Shown here: positions 1 through 8,785 of the stretch, piece after piece
Position numbering within the stretch: position 1 is the stretch's first letter
How the letters are laid out: each line of letters starts with the position of its first letter
From: SIG452 sp045541975
GTDB lineage: Bacteria > Bacillota > Clostridia > UMGS1840
Length of the DNA: 64,000 nucleotides
Direction of reading: 5' to 3'
NCBI GenBank assembly: GCA_045541975.1
Contig: JAZQKB010000034.1
Location: forward strand, 29,568-93,567
Made by a program: the position numbers and the translations under genes
The notes under the pieces: generated by a model
Databases searched by the model: none
What the model was told of the DNA's origin: nothing
What the model saw: only the letters and a program-made list of their open reading frames with translations

Positions 1-593
1 TTTACATACGCCATCTGGTCTTCATCAATTAACAGACCGTTGGTGGTGATGGTGAAGCGGAAATGCTTGCCGTGTTTTAAGCCTTGTTCTCTGGCATAGG
101 CAACCGTTTTCTTTACCACATCAAAATTGAGCATAGGCTCGCCGCCAAAAAAGTCAATTTCAATATTTTTTCTGTTCTGAGAATGCGCAATTACAAAGTC
201 GATTGCCTTTTTGGCAACCTCTAAGGGCATAATGCTTCGTACCCCGTGAAATGCCCCCGTTCCTGCAAAACAGTAACGGCATCTTAAATCACAATCGTGC
301 GCCATATGAAGGCACAGCGCCTTTACCGGGGGAGTTTTCGTTTTGGCATCCCGGAAGGGTTTATAAATATCGTGGGAATATAAGGTCCCCTCTTTTTTTA
401 ATTCTAAAATTTCCGATACGGCTTCCGATAAAATTTCTTCGGAATACTTAGCTTTTACCTCCTCAGAAATCTTGGTTTCATCAAAATCGTGTTCGCCAAG
501 TAAGTCATACACGGCGTCGGAAACCACGTGTACCGAACCGGAATAAATATCCAGTACAATATTATTCCCGAATAACTGATATTTATGTATCAT
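1..593 (-). CDS. scfB: SCIFF-type radical SAM peptide maturase, N-terminal part
   Basis: Partial gene; the first 197 residues are present and the C-terminus lies beyond the window edge. The N-terminal ~85 residues look like a PqqD/RRE-like peptide-recognition domain. The radical SAM motif CX3CX2C follows at Cys101, Cys105 and Cys108 within HDCDLRCRYCFA, and GGEP is at residues 150-153. This pattern fits the six-Cys-in-45 (SCIFF) maturases, which install thioether cross-links in a small Cys-rich peptide using SAM and extra SPASM iron-sulfur clusters; those clusters would be in the missing part. The ATG has an AGAGGAG ribosome site. It lies 15 nt behind trmL and is probably cotranscribed. In the family the precursor peptide gene usually sits next to the maturase; none is visible on the side that can be seen. 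Another SPASM maturase type is possible. Confidence 0.82.
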   Translation of the reverse strand, partial: MIHKYQLFGNNIVLDIYSGSVHVVSDAVYDLLGEHDFDETKISEEVKAKYSEEILSEAVSEILELKKEGTLYSHDIYKPFRDAKTKTPPVKALCLHMAHDCDLRCRYCFAGTGAFHGVRSIMPLEVAKKAIDFVIAHSQNRKNIEIDFFGGEPMLNFDVVKKTVAYAREQGLKHGKHFRFTITTNGLLIDEDQMAYV

Positions 594-608
594 TTTGGTT
601 TCTCCTCT

Positions 609-1112
609 TTATTTCCAATCGTATTTGGTGAGCTTTCCTTCCAGACGGAAGTGGGAAAACCCGTCCTGACGGAAGGCTTCATACGCCACTATTGCAACCG
701 AATTGGAAAGATTTAAACTCCGGATTTCCCCGATCATAGGAATCCGAAGGCAGGTTTCTTGGTTTTCTAACAAAATCTCTTCGGGGATTCCTGCAGTTTC
801 TTTCCCGAAAATGAGATAACAGCCATCTTCAAAGCTGGCTTCCGAATAATCACGGGGTGCTTTGGTGGTTAAGTAATACATTTTTTTCTGATTTTTTTGA
901 TTCTTTTCATAAAAATCAGCAATGCTGTCGTAATAGGTGATATCCACATCGTGCCAGTAGTCCAGTCCTGCCCGCTTCAGCTTTTTATCGTCTATGGTGA
1001 AGCCCATAGGTCCGACCAGATGGAGCTTTGCTCCCGTTGCGGCACAGGTACGGGCAATGTTTCCCGTATTCTGCGGAATTTCCGGCTCAAATAACACAAT
1101 ATTTAACGTCAT
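609..1112 (-). CDS. trmL: tRNA (cytidine(34)-2'-O)-methyltransferase
   Basis: SPOUT-class methyltransferase of 167 aa, the normal length for TrmL. It methylates the 2'-OH of the wobble base (C34 or modified U34) of leucine tRNAs using SAM. The N-terminal EPEIPQNTGNIART, the central IFGKETAGIP and the C-terminal trefoil-knot segment IRSLNLSNSVAI are all present and mark the SAM site. It sits between an aminotransferase and the radical SAM maturase with short gaps, so it is probably in the same transcript. Identification is firm at family level; exact tRNA targets are inferred. Confidence 0.93.
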   Translation of the reverse strand: MTLNIVLFEPEIPQNTGNIARTCAATGAKLHLVGPMGFTIDDKKLKRAGLDYWHDVDITYYDSIADFYEKNQKNQKKMYYLTTKAPRDYSEASFEDGCYLIFGKETAGIPEEILLENQETCLRIPMIGEIRSLNLSNSVAIVAYEAFRQDGFSHFRLEGKLTKYDWK

Positions 1113-1129
1113 GTTTTGTTCCTTCTTTT

Positions 1130-2314
1130 TTACAAATGCTTTTTGGCAAAAGCTTCCAGTCGCTTTAACGCCTTTTTGATATTATCCTGAGAATAGGCAT
1201 AAGAAATTCGCACATAGCCTTCCCCCGAATCCCCAAACGCCGTGCCCGGAACTACCGCAAGGTGCTGTTCTGTGAGCAAGGTCTGGCAAAAATCTTCGGA
1301 AGTCATCTTAAATTTCTCAATGGAGGGAAACACATAAAATGCTCCGTAGGGATTAAAGCAGGTCATTCCCATGGCATTTAAGGAATCCACCAAAAATTTC
1401 CGGCGAATGTTGTATTCTTCCTTCATTCGCTCAATATCTGCTCTGCCGTGTTTTAATGCTTCAATTGCCGCATACTGGGAAAACGTGGGTGCAGACATAA
1501 TGCCGTACTGATGAATCTTTAAAATGGCGGAAAGCACATCGGGATGAGCGCAGGCAAATCCCAGTCGCCAACCGGTCATAGCAAAGGCTTTGGAAAAGCC
1601 GTTGATCACTACGGTTCTGTCCCGCATTCCGTCAAAGGTGGCAATGGAAACATGTTTGCCGGTGTAGGTCAGTTCTGAGTAGATTTCATCGGAAATGACC
1701 ATCAGATTATTCTCTTTAATGATAGGTACAATCTGAGATAAATCCTCCTCGGTCATAATACCGCCGGTGGGATTGTTGGGATATGGCAATACCAATAATT
1801 TTGTTTTATCGGTAATCGCATTTTTTAAAAGTTCAGGGGTTAATTTAAACCCGTCCTCCGCCTTAGTTTCAATGGAAACGGGAACTCCGCCTGCCAAAAT
1901 GGTGCAGGGCTTGTAACACACAAAGCTGGGTTCCGGAATCAGCACTTCATCGCCGGGAGAAACCAGCGCACGAAGTGCCGCATCTAAAGCTTCAGATGCA
2001 CCAACCGTCACCACGATTTCGTTTTCGGGATGATAGGATACATGAATGGTTTCTTCCATATATTTTGCAATTTCACGACGCAATTCCAAAAGTCCTGCGT
2101 TGGCGGTGTAGTGGGTGCGTCCCTTTTCCAAAGATTTAACCGCCTCGGAACGAATATGCCAGGGAGTGACAAAATCAGGCTCCCCGACTCCTAAGGAAAT
2201 CACATCGTCCATGGTTGCCGCAATATCAAAAAAGCGGCGAATCCCCGAGGGCGGAATATCTCTTACCTGCTGATTCACAAAGTCAATGGGATGAAATTCT
2301 TTCGCAGTTTTCAT
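1130..2314 (-). CDS. PLP-dependent class I/II aminotransferase
   Basis: Fold-type I aminotransferase, 394 aa. The Schiff-base lysine is Lys242 in GFSKAFAMTGWRLGF; YPNNPTGG near residue 178 and SDEIYSEL near 208 bind PLP. The sequence resembles the PatA/AraT branch (aromatic or broad-specificity aminotransferases). Its start codon overlaps the stop of the upstream Lrp gene by one base (TAATG), so the two are translationally coupled and the Lrp protein probably controls it. The substrate cannot be told from sequence; alanine, aromatic or N-acetyl-diaminopimelate aminotransferases of the same group are alternatives. Confidence 0.9.
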   Translation of the reverse strand: MKTAKEFHPIDFVNQQVRDIPPSGIRRFFDIAATMDDVISLGVGEPDFVTPWHIRSEAVKSLEKGRTHYTANAGLLELRREIAKYMEETIHVSYHPENEIVVTVGASEALDAALRALVSPGDEVLIPEPSFVCYKPCTILAGGVPVSIETKAEDGFKLTPELLKNAITDKTKLLVLPYPNNPTGGIMTEEDLSQIVPIIKENNLMVISDEIYSELTYTGKHVSIATFDGMRDRTVVINGFSKAFAMTGWRLGFACAHPDVLSAILKIHQYGIMSAPTFSQYAAIEALKHGRADIERMKEEYNIRRKFLVDSLNAMGMTCFNPYGAFYVFPSIEKFKMTSEDFCQTLLTEQHLAVVPGTAFGDSGEGYVRISYAYSQDNIKKALKRLEAFAKKHL

Positions 2315-2799
2315 TATAGGGTAATCACCCTTTCGTCCTTGGGTTCTTCGGCGTATAATACGCCGTCTACTTTATAGTTTTTCAGCACAAAATGAGTGGC
2401 GGTGGAAACCACGGTATCCAAGGTGGACAGCTTTTCGCCCACAAACATGGCAACATCCTTCATAGAATTGCCCACCACGGTAACTGCTAAATCGTAGCCA
2501 CCGCTCATTAAGGTGACACTTCTCACTTCCGGAAAGGCATAAATCTCTCTGGCAATTTTATCAAAGCCTTCTCCTTTTTGGGGAGTCACTTTCAGTTCAA
2601 TGGTGGCAACCGTCAACTCGGGAGAAATTTTGTCCCAATTGATTAAGGTTTTGGTGCCTAAAATGATACCCTCATCCCGCAAGCGTGCAATTTCATTGGC
2701 AACTTGGGTTTCGTCTTCTGCCAAAAGTTCAGCAATGTCTTTGGCAGAATAGGTGGCATTTCGTTCTAAGAGATTTAAAATTTTACGGGTAAATTCCAT
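2314..2799 (-). CDS. Lrp/AsnC family transcriptional regulator
   Basis: 161 aa with an N-terminal winged helix-turn-helix (about residues 1-60) and a C-terminal RAM ligand-binding/oligomerisation domain containing SVTLMSGGYDLAVTVVG. Proteins of this family bind amino acids and regulate their metabolism. It overlaps the aminotransferase start by one base, which suggests that aminotransferase is a target. It follows thrS after 33 nt and may be transcribed both from the pyr-thrS transcript and locally. Good ribosome site (AAAGGAT) before the ATG. Confidence 0.92.
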   Translation of the reverse strand: MEFTRKILNLLERNATYSAKDIAELLAEDETQVANEIARLRDEGIILGTKTLINWDKISPELTVATIELKVTPQKGEGFDKIAREIYAFPEVRSVTLMSGGYDLAVTVVGNSMKDVAMFVGEKLSTLDTVVSTATHFVLKNYKVDGVLYAEEPKDERVITL

Positions 2800-2832
2800 A
2801 AAAATGCATCCTTTCTTTGGAAAAAAGATTGT

Positions 2833-4749
2833 TTAGCGGGCTTTGGTTTCTGCTTCCACTTTCAGTTCTTTGATAAATTCGTCTAATTTTAAGCTGCCTT
2901 TGTCACCGTCTTTTCTGGAACGAACGGAAACGGTGCCTTCTTCTGCTTCTTTTTCACCAACGATTACCATATAGGGCAGTTTTTCAAGCTGTGCTTCACG
3001 GATTTTGTAGCCGATTTTTTCGCTTCTGTTATCCAGCTCTACTCGAAAACCTGCCATCATCAGTTCGTCAGTTACTTTCTTAGCGTATTCTTCAAAACGT
3101 TCAGAAATGGGCAGAACCTTTAACTGCACGGGTGCTAACCATAAGGGGAATGCACCTGCATATTTTTCGATTAACAATGCCAAAGTTCTTTCATAGCAAC
3201 CGATAGAGGTTCTGTGAATGATATAGGGATTTTTCTTGGTGCCATCTGCTGCCACGTATTCCATGCCGAATTTTTCTGCCAGCATCTGGTCAATCTGAAT
3301 GGTGATTAAGGTGTCTTCCTTACCGTGAACATTCTTAATCTGAATGTCTAACTTCGGACCGTAGAAAGCAGCTTCACCAATACCGATTTTGTAGTCTAAG
3401 CCAAGGTCATCCAGGATTTCTTTCATAATGCCCTGAGCTTCGTCCCACTGTTCGGGAGTACCGATATATTTTTCGGTGTCTTCAGGATCCCACTGGGAGA
3501 ACCGGTAGGAAACATCTTCATATAAGCCTAAGGTTTTTAACATATAGTTGGTTAAATCCAGACAGTTTCTAAATTCGTCTGCCAGCTGTTCGGGAGTACA
3601 CATTAAGTGACCTTCGGAAATGGTGAACTGACGCACACGGATTAAACCGTGCATTTCGCCGGAGGCTTCGTTACGGAATAAGGTGGAGGTTTCTGCCAGT
3701 CTCATAGGCAGGTCTCTGTAGGAACGGCCACGGTTTAAGAATGCCTGATACTGGAAGGGACAGGTCATGGGACGCAGTGCAAACACTTCGTCGTCGGTTT
3801 CTTCGTCTCCCATCACAAACATACCGTCTTTGTAATGATCCCAGTGACCGGAAATTTTATATAAATCACTTTTTGCCATTAAAGGAGTTTTGGTGAGTAA
3901 CCAGCCACGTTTCTGTTCTTCGTCTTCTACCCAACGCTGAAGTAGCTGAATCACTCTTGCGCCTTTGGGAAGCATAATGGGTAAGCCCTGACCGATAACA
4001 TCCACGGTGGTAAAGAGTTCTAATTCTCTGCCCAGTTTATTGTGGTCACGTTTTTTTGCTTCTTCCAATCTGGTAACATGTTCTTCTAATTCTTCTCTGG
4101 TGGGGAAAGAAATACCGTAGATACGGCGGAGCATTTTGTTCTTTTCATCCCCTCTCCAATATGCACCGGTGATGGATAAGAGCTTATATGCTTTAATGGC
4201 ACCGGTAAAGGTCAGGTGAGGACCTGCACACAGGTCGGTGAAGTCGCCCTGCTCGTAGAAAGACAGTTCACTGTCTTCGGGCAGATCGTTGATCAGTTCC
4301 ACTTTATAGGGTTCATCTTTCACCTTTTCCAAAGCTTCTGCACGGGATAAGGTGTAACGGTTTAAGCGGGTGTTTTTCTTGATGATTTTTTTCATCTGAC
4401 TTTCGATTTTGGCGAGGTCTTCATTGGTGAAGCCGGGATCGTAGTCAAAATCGTAATAAAAACCGTTGTCGGTTGCGGGACCGATTGCCAGCTTTGCATC
4501 GGGATATAAAATCTTCACGGCTTCTGCCAGCACGTGAGAGGTGGTGTGCCAATAGGTTTTCTTACCTTCAGGATCGGAAAAATCAAACAGAGTGATTTCC
4601 CCGTTTTCGCTGATTTCTTCGGATAAGCCTACCACTTTGCCGTTTACTTCGGCACATAACACGCCTTTTAATACATCGGGATTTTCTGCTTTTACCGCTT
4701 CAAACACGGACACGGGAGCAGACACGCTTTTTAAATTTACTTTAATCAT
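2833..4749 (-). CDS. thrS: Threonyl-tRNA synthetase
   Basis: Class II aminoacyl-tRNA synthetase, 638 aa, full length. Order of domains: TGS (about 1-62), editing/SAD domain with HTTSHVLAEAV, catalytic core with motif 2 FRNEASGEMHGLIRVRQF, zinc ligands in RPMTCPF and later His residues, motif 3 in IHRTSIGCYERTLALLIE, and an anticodon-binding domain from about 540. It charges tRNA-Thr and hydrolyses mischarged Ser-tRNA. Only 48 nt separate it from pyrD and no T-box is visible there, unlike many Firmicute thrS genes, so its expression probably depends on the pyr transcript or on a promoter not recognised here. Confidence 0.98.
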   Translation of the reverse strand: MIKVNLKSVSAPVSVFEAVKAENPDVLKGVLCAEVNGKVVGLSEEISENGEITLFDFSDPEGKKTYWHTTSHVLAEAVKILYPDAKLAIGPATDNGFYYDFDYDPGFTNEDLAKIESQMKKIIKKNTRLNRYTLSRAEALEKVKDEPYKVELINDLPEDSELSFYEQGDFTDLCAGPHLTFTGAIKAYKLLSITGAYWRGDEKNKMLRRIYGISFPTREELEEHVTRLEEAKKRDHNKLGRELELFTTVDVIGQGLPIMLPKGARVIQLLQRWVEDEEQKRGWLLTKTPLMAKSDLYKISGHWDHYKDGMFVMGDEETDDEVFALRPMTCPFQYQAFLNRGRSYRDLPMRLAETSTLFRNEASGEMHGLIRVRQFTISEGHLMCTPEQLADEFRNCLDLTNYMLKTLGLYEDVSYRFSQWDPEDTEKYIGTPEQWDEAQGIMKEILDDLGLDYKIGIGEAAFYGPKLDIQIKNVHGKEDTLITIQIDQMLAEKFGMEYVAADGTKKNPYIIHRTSIGCYERTLALLIEKYAGAFPLWLAPVQLKVLPISERFEEYAKKVTDELMMAGFRVELDNRSEKIGYKIREAQLEKLPYMVIVGEKEAEEGTVSVRSRKDGDKGSLKLDEFIKELKVEAETKAR

Positions 4750-4797
4750 TTTTCAAATCTCTTTTCTTTTAAAAATTTTGTAAGCTCGCTGTTGTCG

Positions 4798-5721
4798 TTA
4801 TATTTTTTTGCCCTGAGGATGTGCACAGCCAATCAGCTCGTTCACATCCGTAATGCCGTTTTGGTCTAAATAGGTGTTCAATCCGTCAATCACCTTTAAA
4901 GGGGTGAAGGGATCTTTAAAGTTCATAGTGCCAACCGAAACTAAGGTTGCACCTGCTGCCATAAATTCCACAGCATCGTTACCGTTTGCCACACCGCCCA
5001 TACCGATAATGGGTGCTTTGGTTTTGGCATAGGTCTGATACACCATACGCACTGCAATGGGTCTTACGCAGGGACCGGAAAGTCCTGCCACGGTGTTATG
5101 GAAAATGGGCTTTCTTGTTTTTAAGTCAATTGCCATACCGGTGACGGTGTTGATTAAGGAAAGGCCGTCTGCCCCTGCATCCATGGCTGCCTGACCAATG
5201 GTGGCAATGTCTGTCACATTGGGGGAAAGTTTGATGCATAAAGGAGTGGAAATTGCCTCCTTCACCATTTTGGTGATTTCAAACACAGTATCGGGATTGG
5301 TTCCGAATGCGGCACCGCCCTGCTTCACGTTGGGGCAGGAAACATTCAGCTCAATGATATCTGCTCCTGCTGCATCCACAATTTTGCAGGCTTCCACATA
5401 ATCGGAAAAGGTGCTGCCGGATACATTGGCAATAATTCTTAAATCCAGTTCTTTTAACTTTGGCATAATATGTTTTGCAAAATATCTTACGCCGGGGTTC
5501 TGAAGTCCAACACTATTCAATACCCCCGAAGGGGTTTCCACGATTCTGGGAGCGGGATTGCCCTGTCGTTCGTTTAAGGTTAATCCTTTCACGGTGATAC
5601 CGCCCAGTTTTTCGATGGGATAGAGTTCGTTGTATTCCATCCCGAATCCGAAGGTGCCGGAGGCAGTTACCACAGGGTTTTTAAATTCCACACCCAGATA
5701 GTTTACTTTTAAGTTTGCCAT
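4798..5721 (-). CDS. pyrD: Dihydroorotate dehydrogenase B, catalytic subunit
   Basis: 307 aa TIM-barrel flavoprotein of class 1B. NVSCPNVKQGG carries the active-site cysteine typical of class 1 enzymes and GLQNPG is near residue 75. It oxidises dihydroorotate to orotate with FMN and passes electrons to the PyrK subunit. The gene directly abuts pyrK: the pyrK stop codon is followed at once by this ATG. Together they form the NAD-linked 1B complex usual in anaerobic Firmicutes. Confidence 0.97.
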   Translation of the reverse strand: MANLKVNYLGVEFKNPVVTASGTFGFGMEYNELYPIEKLGGITVKGLTLNERQGNPAPRIVETPSGVLNSVGLQNPGVRYFAKHIMPKLKELDLRIIANVSGSTFSDYVEACKIVDAAGADIIELNVSCPNVKQGGAAFGTNPDTVFEITKMVKEAISTPLCIKLSPNVTDIATIGQAAMDAGADGLSLINTVTGMAIDLKTRKPIFHNTVAGLSGPCVRPIAVRMVYQTYAKTKAPIIGMGGVANGNDAVEFMAAGATLVSVGTMNFKDPFTPLKVIDGLNTYLDQNGITDVNELIGCAHPQGKKI

Positions 5722-6498
5722 TTAGAGTAATACCTCCCTTGCATTGAATACGGGACCGTCTTTGCAGACATGAAGATGACGGAAGCCCTCTTCGCTATCA
5801 TCCTCTACCTTGATGTTGCAGCAAAGGCAAGCGCCGATACCGCAACCCATCCGTTCTTCCATGGAAATCTGGCAATGGATGTTATATTTATCGGTAATTT
5901 CTTTTAAAGCTTTGAGCATGGGTAAGGGACCGCAGGCATATACCGCCTCGTAGGCACCGCTCTCCAGCTTTTCTTTCACTGCCTGCAGAGCGTTTCCGTG
6001 AAATCCGTAGGAACCGTCGTCTGTAGCGATGTATAAATTGTTGCAATGACTTTTAAATTCGTCTTCCAAAGTCACCAAGTCTTTGGTACGAAAGCCTAAT
6101 GCCACATCGCAGGTTCCCACCTGTTTTGCCAACTGGAACAAGGGATAAACCCCGATGCCTCCGCCTAAAATTAAGGCTTTTTCTTTGCGAATGGTAAAGC
6201 CGTTACCCAAAGGACCTAAAATATCTAAGGAATCCCCAACCTGCTTTTCGGAAAGCTTTTGGGTGCCTTTTCCTCGAACATCGAAAATAAAGCGGATGCC
6301 CGTGTCGGTCACTTCGCAGATACTGATAGGGCGACGAAGCACAAATTCATCACCGCAATCAATATGCACAAACTGTCCGCAACGGGATGTTTTTGCCAGA
6401 TATTCGTCCTCCACGGTCACATCAAAAATGGAACCGCAAAGGTTGGTTTTCTTGATAATTTTTGCTGTTGTAACCTGATATTTTTTTGTTTCTTCCAT
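5722..6498 (-). CDS. pyrK: Dihydroorotate dehydrogenase B, electron transfer subunit
   Basis: 258 aa. N-terminal FAD-binding beta-barrel (RPISICEV near residue 55), NAD-binding region with LGGGIGVYPLF, and a C-terminal 2Fe-2S cluster site: CGIGACLCC followed by a further Cys in HLHVCKDGPVF. It accepts electrons from PyrD FMN and reduces NAD+. Placed directly before pyrD with no gap, as expected for a two-subunit enzyme. Full length. Confidence 0.97.
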   Translation of the reverse strand: MEETKKYQVTTAKIIKKTNLCGSIFDVTVEDEYLAKTSRCGQFVHIDCGDEFVLRRPISICEVTDTGIRFIFDVRGKGTQKLSEKQVGDSLDILGPLGNGFTIRKEKALILGGGIGVYPLFQLAKQVGTCDVALGFRTKDLVTLEDEFKSHCNNLYIATDDGSYGFHGNALQAVKEKLESGAYEAVYACGPLPMLKALKEITDKYNIHCQISMEERMGCGIGACLCCNIKVEDDSEEGFRHLHVCKDGPVFNAREVLL

Positions 6499-6529
6499 AT
6501 TCTAAAACCTCACAATCTTCTGCCCCAAA

Positions 6530-7438
6530 TTAAATGGCAGAGGTGATATCTTCTTTCATACGGATGGCTTCTTTTCTTGCAAATTCTGCGAATGCTTCGC
6601 CGGGAGCGCCTGCTTTCTGATATGCACACATAATGCCACGGCTGGAATTTACCACAGCTCCCATACCGTCTTTGTCAAACAGATGAGCAATATCTTTTGC
6701 GGTGCCACCCTGAGCGCCGTAACCGGGTACTAAGAACACGGTTTTTGGCATAATGGCACGAAGTTTTTTAGACTGCTCGGGATAGGTTGCCCCCACAACG
6801 GCACCCACGGAGGAGTAGCCTAAATCGTTGATGGTGGATTCGCCCCATTTGTTTACCATTTTGGCAACTTTTACATAGATTTCTTCGCCGTCCAACACAA
6901 GATCCTGCAGTTCTCCGCTGGAGGGGTTGGAGGTTTTTACCAACACGAAGATGCCTTTATCAAATTCTTCACAGCGTTTTACAAAGGGCAGAATGCCGTC
7001 ACTTCCCAAATAGGGGTTCACAGTTAAAGAATCGGGCTGAAAAGCTCGTTCTTTAGCACCGAACAATGCGGTTTCTCCCAGATATGCAGTGGCATAAGCA
7101 TCAGAGGTGGAACCGATATCGTTTCGTTTGCCGTCTGCAATCACATAAAAGCCTTTTTCTTTCGCATATTTAATAGTTTCGTAATAAGCACGGATTCCTT
7201 CCAGACCGTACATTTCGTAGTAAGCAGACTGAGGTTTCACCGCAGGCACAATGTCGCATAACGCATCCATTAAGCCTTTGTTAAATTCCAAAATTGCTTC
7301 GGCAGCAGCTTTGAAGGTTTTGCCGTGTTCTTTTTCCGCTTTTTCTAAAATGTAGGTGGGGATATAGGATAACACCGGGTCTAAACCTGCCACAGTGGGG
7401 TTATTCATTTGTTTGATTTTTGTTAACAGTTCTTTCAT
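6530..7438 (-). CDS. pyrF: Orotidine 5'-phosphate decarboxylase (type 2)
   Basis: Catalyses OMP to UMP, the last step of the de novo pathway. I chose the ATG at 7438 (302 aa, beginning MKELLTKIKQ): it has AAAGGAAG upstream, while an in-frame ATG 48 nt earlier lacks a site. ADGKRNDIGST carries the catalytic Lys/Asp array. The length near 300 aa and VPGYGAQGG toward the C-terminus place it in the longer type 2 group rather than the ~230 aa Bacillus type. It lies between pyrC and pyrK. Confidence 0.96.
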   Translation of the reverse strand: MKELLTKIKQMNNPTVAGLDPVLSYIPTYILEKAEKEHGKTFKAAAEAILEFNKGLMDALCDIVPAVKPQSAYYEMYGLEGIRAYYETIKYAKEKGFYVIADGKRNDIGSTSDAYATAYLGETALFGAKERAFQPDSLTVNPYLGSDGILPFVKRCEEFDKGIFVLVKTSNPSSGELQDLVLDGEEIYVKVAKMVNKWGESTINDLGYSSVGAVVGATYPEQSKKLRAIMPKTVFLVPGYGAQGGTAKDIAHLFDKDGMGAVVNSSRGIMCAYQKAGAPGEAFAEFARKEAIRMKEDITSAI

Positions 7439-7502
7439 AAGGAACTTCCTTTCTCTTATGATGTTTGCAAAAATTTTCGCAGACATTCTTATCGCTATCT
7501 TC

Positions 7503-8774
7503 TTAAGATAATTTCAACTGACCATCAGTGATTACAAGTTTCACTCTACCCGTCAGTTCTTTGCCGTAGTAGGGAGAGTTTTTGCTTTTGGACACAGTAT
7601 TTTCGGGAGTGGGTACCCAGGTTTCGTCTAAATCACAAACGGTGATATTAGCGGTTGCGCCGACTTTAATTTCGGCAGGAGTAATATTTAAAATTCTGCA
7701 GGGGGTGTCTGCCATTAATTTGGCAAGTCCCGGCAGGGTGATTTTTCCGGTTTTGTAAAGATAAGTGCATCCCACCGCAAAGGAGGTTTCTAATCCGATG
7801 ATGCCATTTAAAGCATGGTCAAATTCAATTTTCTTTTCGTCAAAGTGATGGGGTGCATGGTCGGTTGCGATAGCGTCAATGGTACCGTCCGTTAAGCCTT
7901 CAATGATGGCTGCCACATCAAAGTCCTCTCTTAAGGGAGGATTCATTTTGGCATGGGTATCGTAGCCTTCGCAGGCTTTGTCTGTCAAGGAGAAGTAGTG
8001 GGGGCAGGTGTCACAAGTGACTTTTACCCCTTCTTTTTTCGCATTGCGGATCAGCTCAACGCTTCCCTTGGTGCTGATATGGGTGATATGAACAGGCACC
8101 TGATAGCTTTTTGCCAAAATCACTTCTCTGGCAATGGCAGCCTCCTCTGCTGCACGGGTGATGCCACGGAGTCCCAGACGGTCTGCAGTAGCACCTTCAT
8201 TCATCACGCCGCCGTTTACTAAAGACAAGTCTTCCGAGTGGCAAACCACGGGCATACCTGCCATATCGGCATAACGGAGTGCCTGACGCATGGTGTTGGA
8301 ATCGGAGACCGGTTTTCCGTCATCAGAAACGGCAACGGCACCGTGTGCCTTTAATTCCATCATTTCGGTTAATTCTTTGCCTTCTAATCCTTTGGTGATT
8401 GCCGCTACGGGAAACACCTTAGCATAGCCAAACTTGTTGGCTTTGTTGATAATATATTCCACCACGGGTACACTGTCGGTCACGGGGTTGGTGTTAGGCA
8501 TTGCCGCTACTCCCCAGAAACCGCCGTGCATCGCTGCTTTGGTGCCGGTTTCAATGTCTTCTTTGTAGGTAAAGCCAGGGTCTCTCATATGGGTATGCAT
8601 ATCGAAGAAAGAGGGAAATGCAGTTTTACCGGTGCAATCAATCACCCGGTCCGCATTGTCAGTAAGGTTTGCACCGATTTTGGAAATCACGCCGTCTGCA
8701 ATCAGGATGTCCTGCGCTTCGGCTACGGATTCCACAGTAACAACGGTAAGATTTTTTAATAAAATAGTCATCAT
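7503..8774 (-). CDS. pyrC: Dihydroorotase
   Basis: 423 aa amidohydrolase that cyclises carbamoyl-aspartate to dihydroorotate. DMHTHMRDPGFTYKEDI contains the HxH metal ligands and substrate-binding Arg; further ligands are in HITHIS and in ATDHAPHH. The N-terminal beta-sandwich and C-terminal strand segments of class I dihydroorotases are present. Two ATG codons are adjacent at the start; the second (MTILLKN) is equally likely. It is the second gene of the operon, 11 nt after pyrB. Confidence 0.97.
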   Translation of the reverse strand: MMTILLKNLTVVTVESVAEAQDILIADGVISKIGANLTDNADRVIDCTGKTAFPSFFDMHTHMRDPGFTYKEDIETGTKAAMHGGFWGVAAMPNTNPVTDSVPVVEYIINKANKFGYAKVFPVAAITKGLEGKELTEMMELKAHGAVAVSDDGKPVSDSNTMRQALRYADMAGMPVVCHSEDLSLVNGGVMNEGATADRLGLRGITRAAEEAAIAREVILAKSYQVPVHITHISTKGSVELIRNAKKEGVKVTCDTCPHYFSLTDKACEGYDTHAKMNPPLREDFDVAAIIEGLTDGTIDAIATDHAPHHFDEKKIEFDHALNGIIGLETSFAVGCTYLYKTGKITLPGLAKLMADTPCRILNITPAEIKVGATANITVCDLDETWVPTPENTVSKSKNSPYYGKELTGRVKLVITDGQLKLS

Positions 8775-8785
8775 TCATTCCTCCT

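Noticed and set aside
4750..4797. T-box before thrS
   Set aside because: Only 48 nt are available and no T-box sequence or specifier stem is present.
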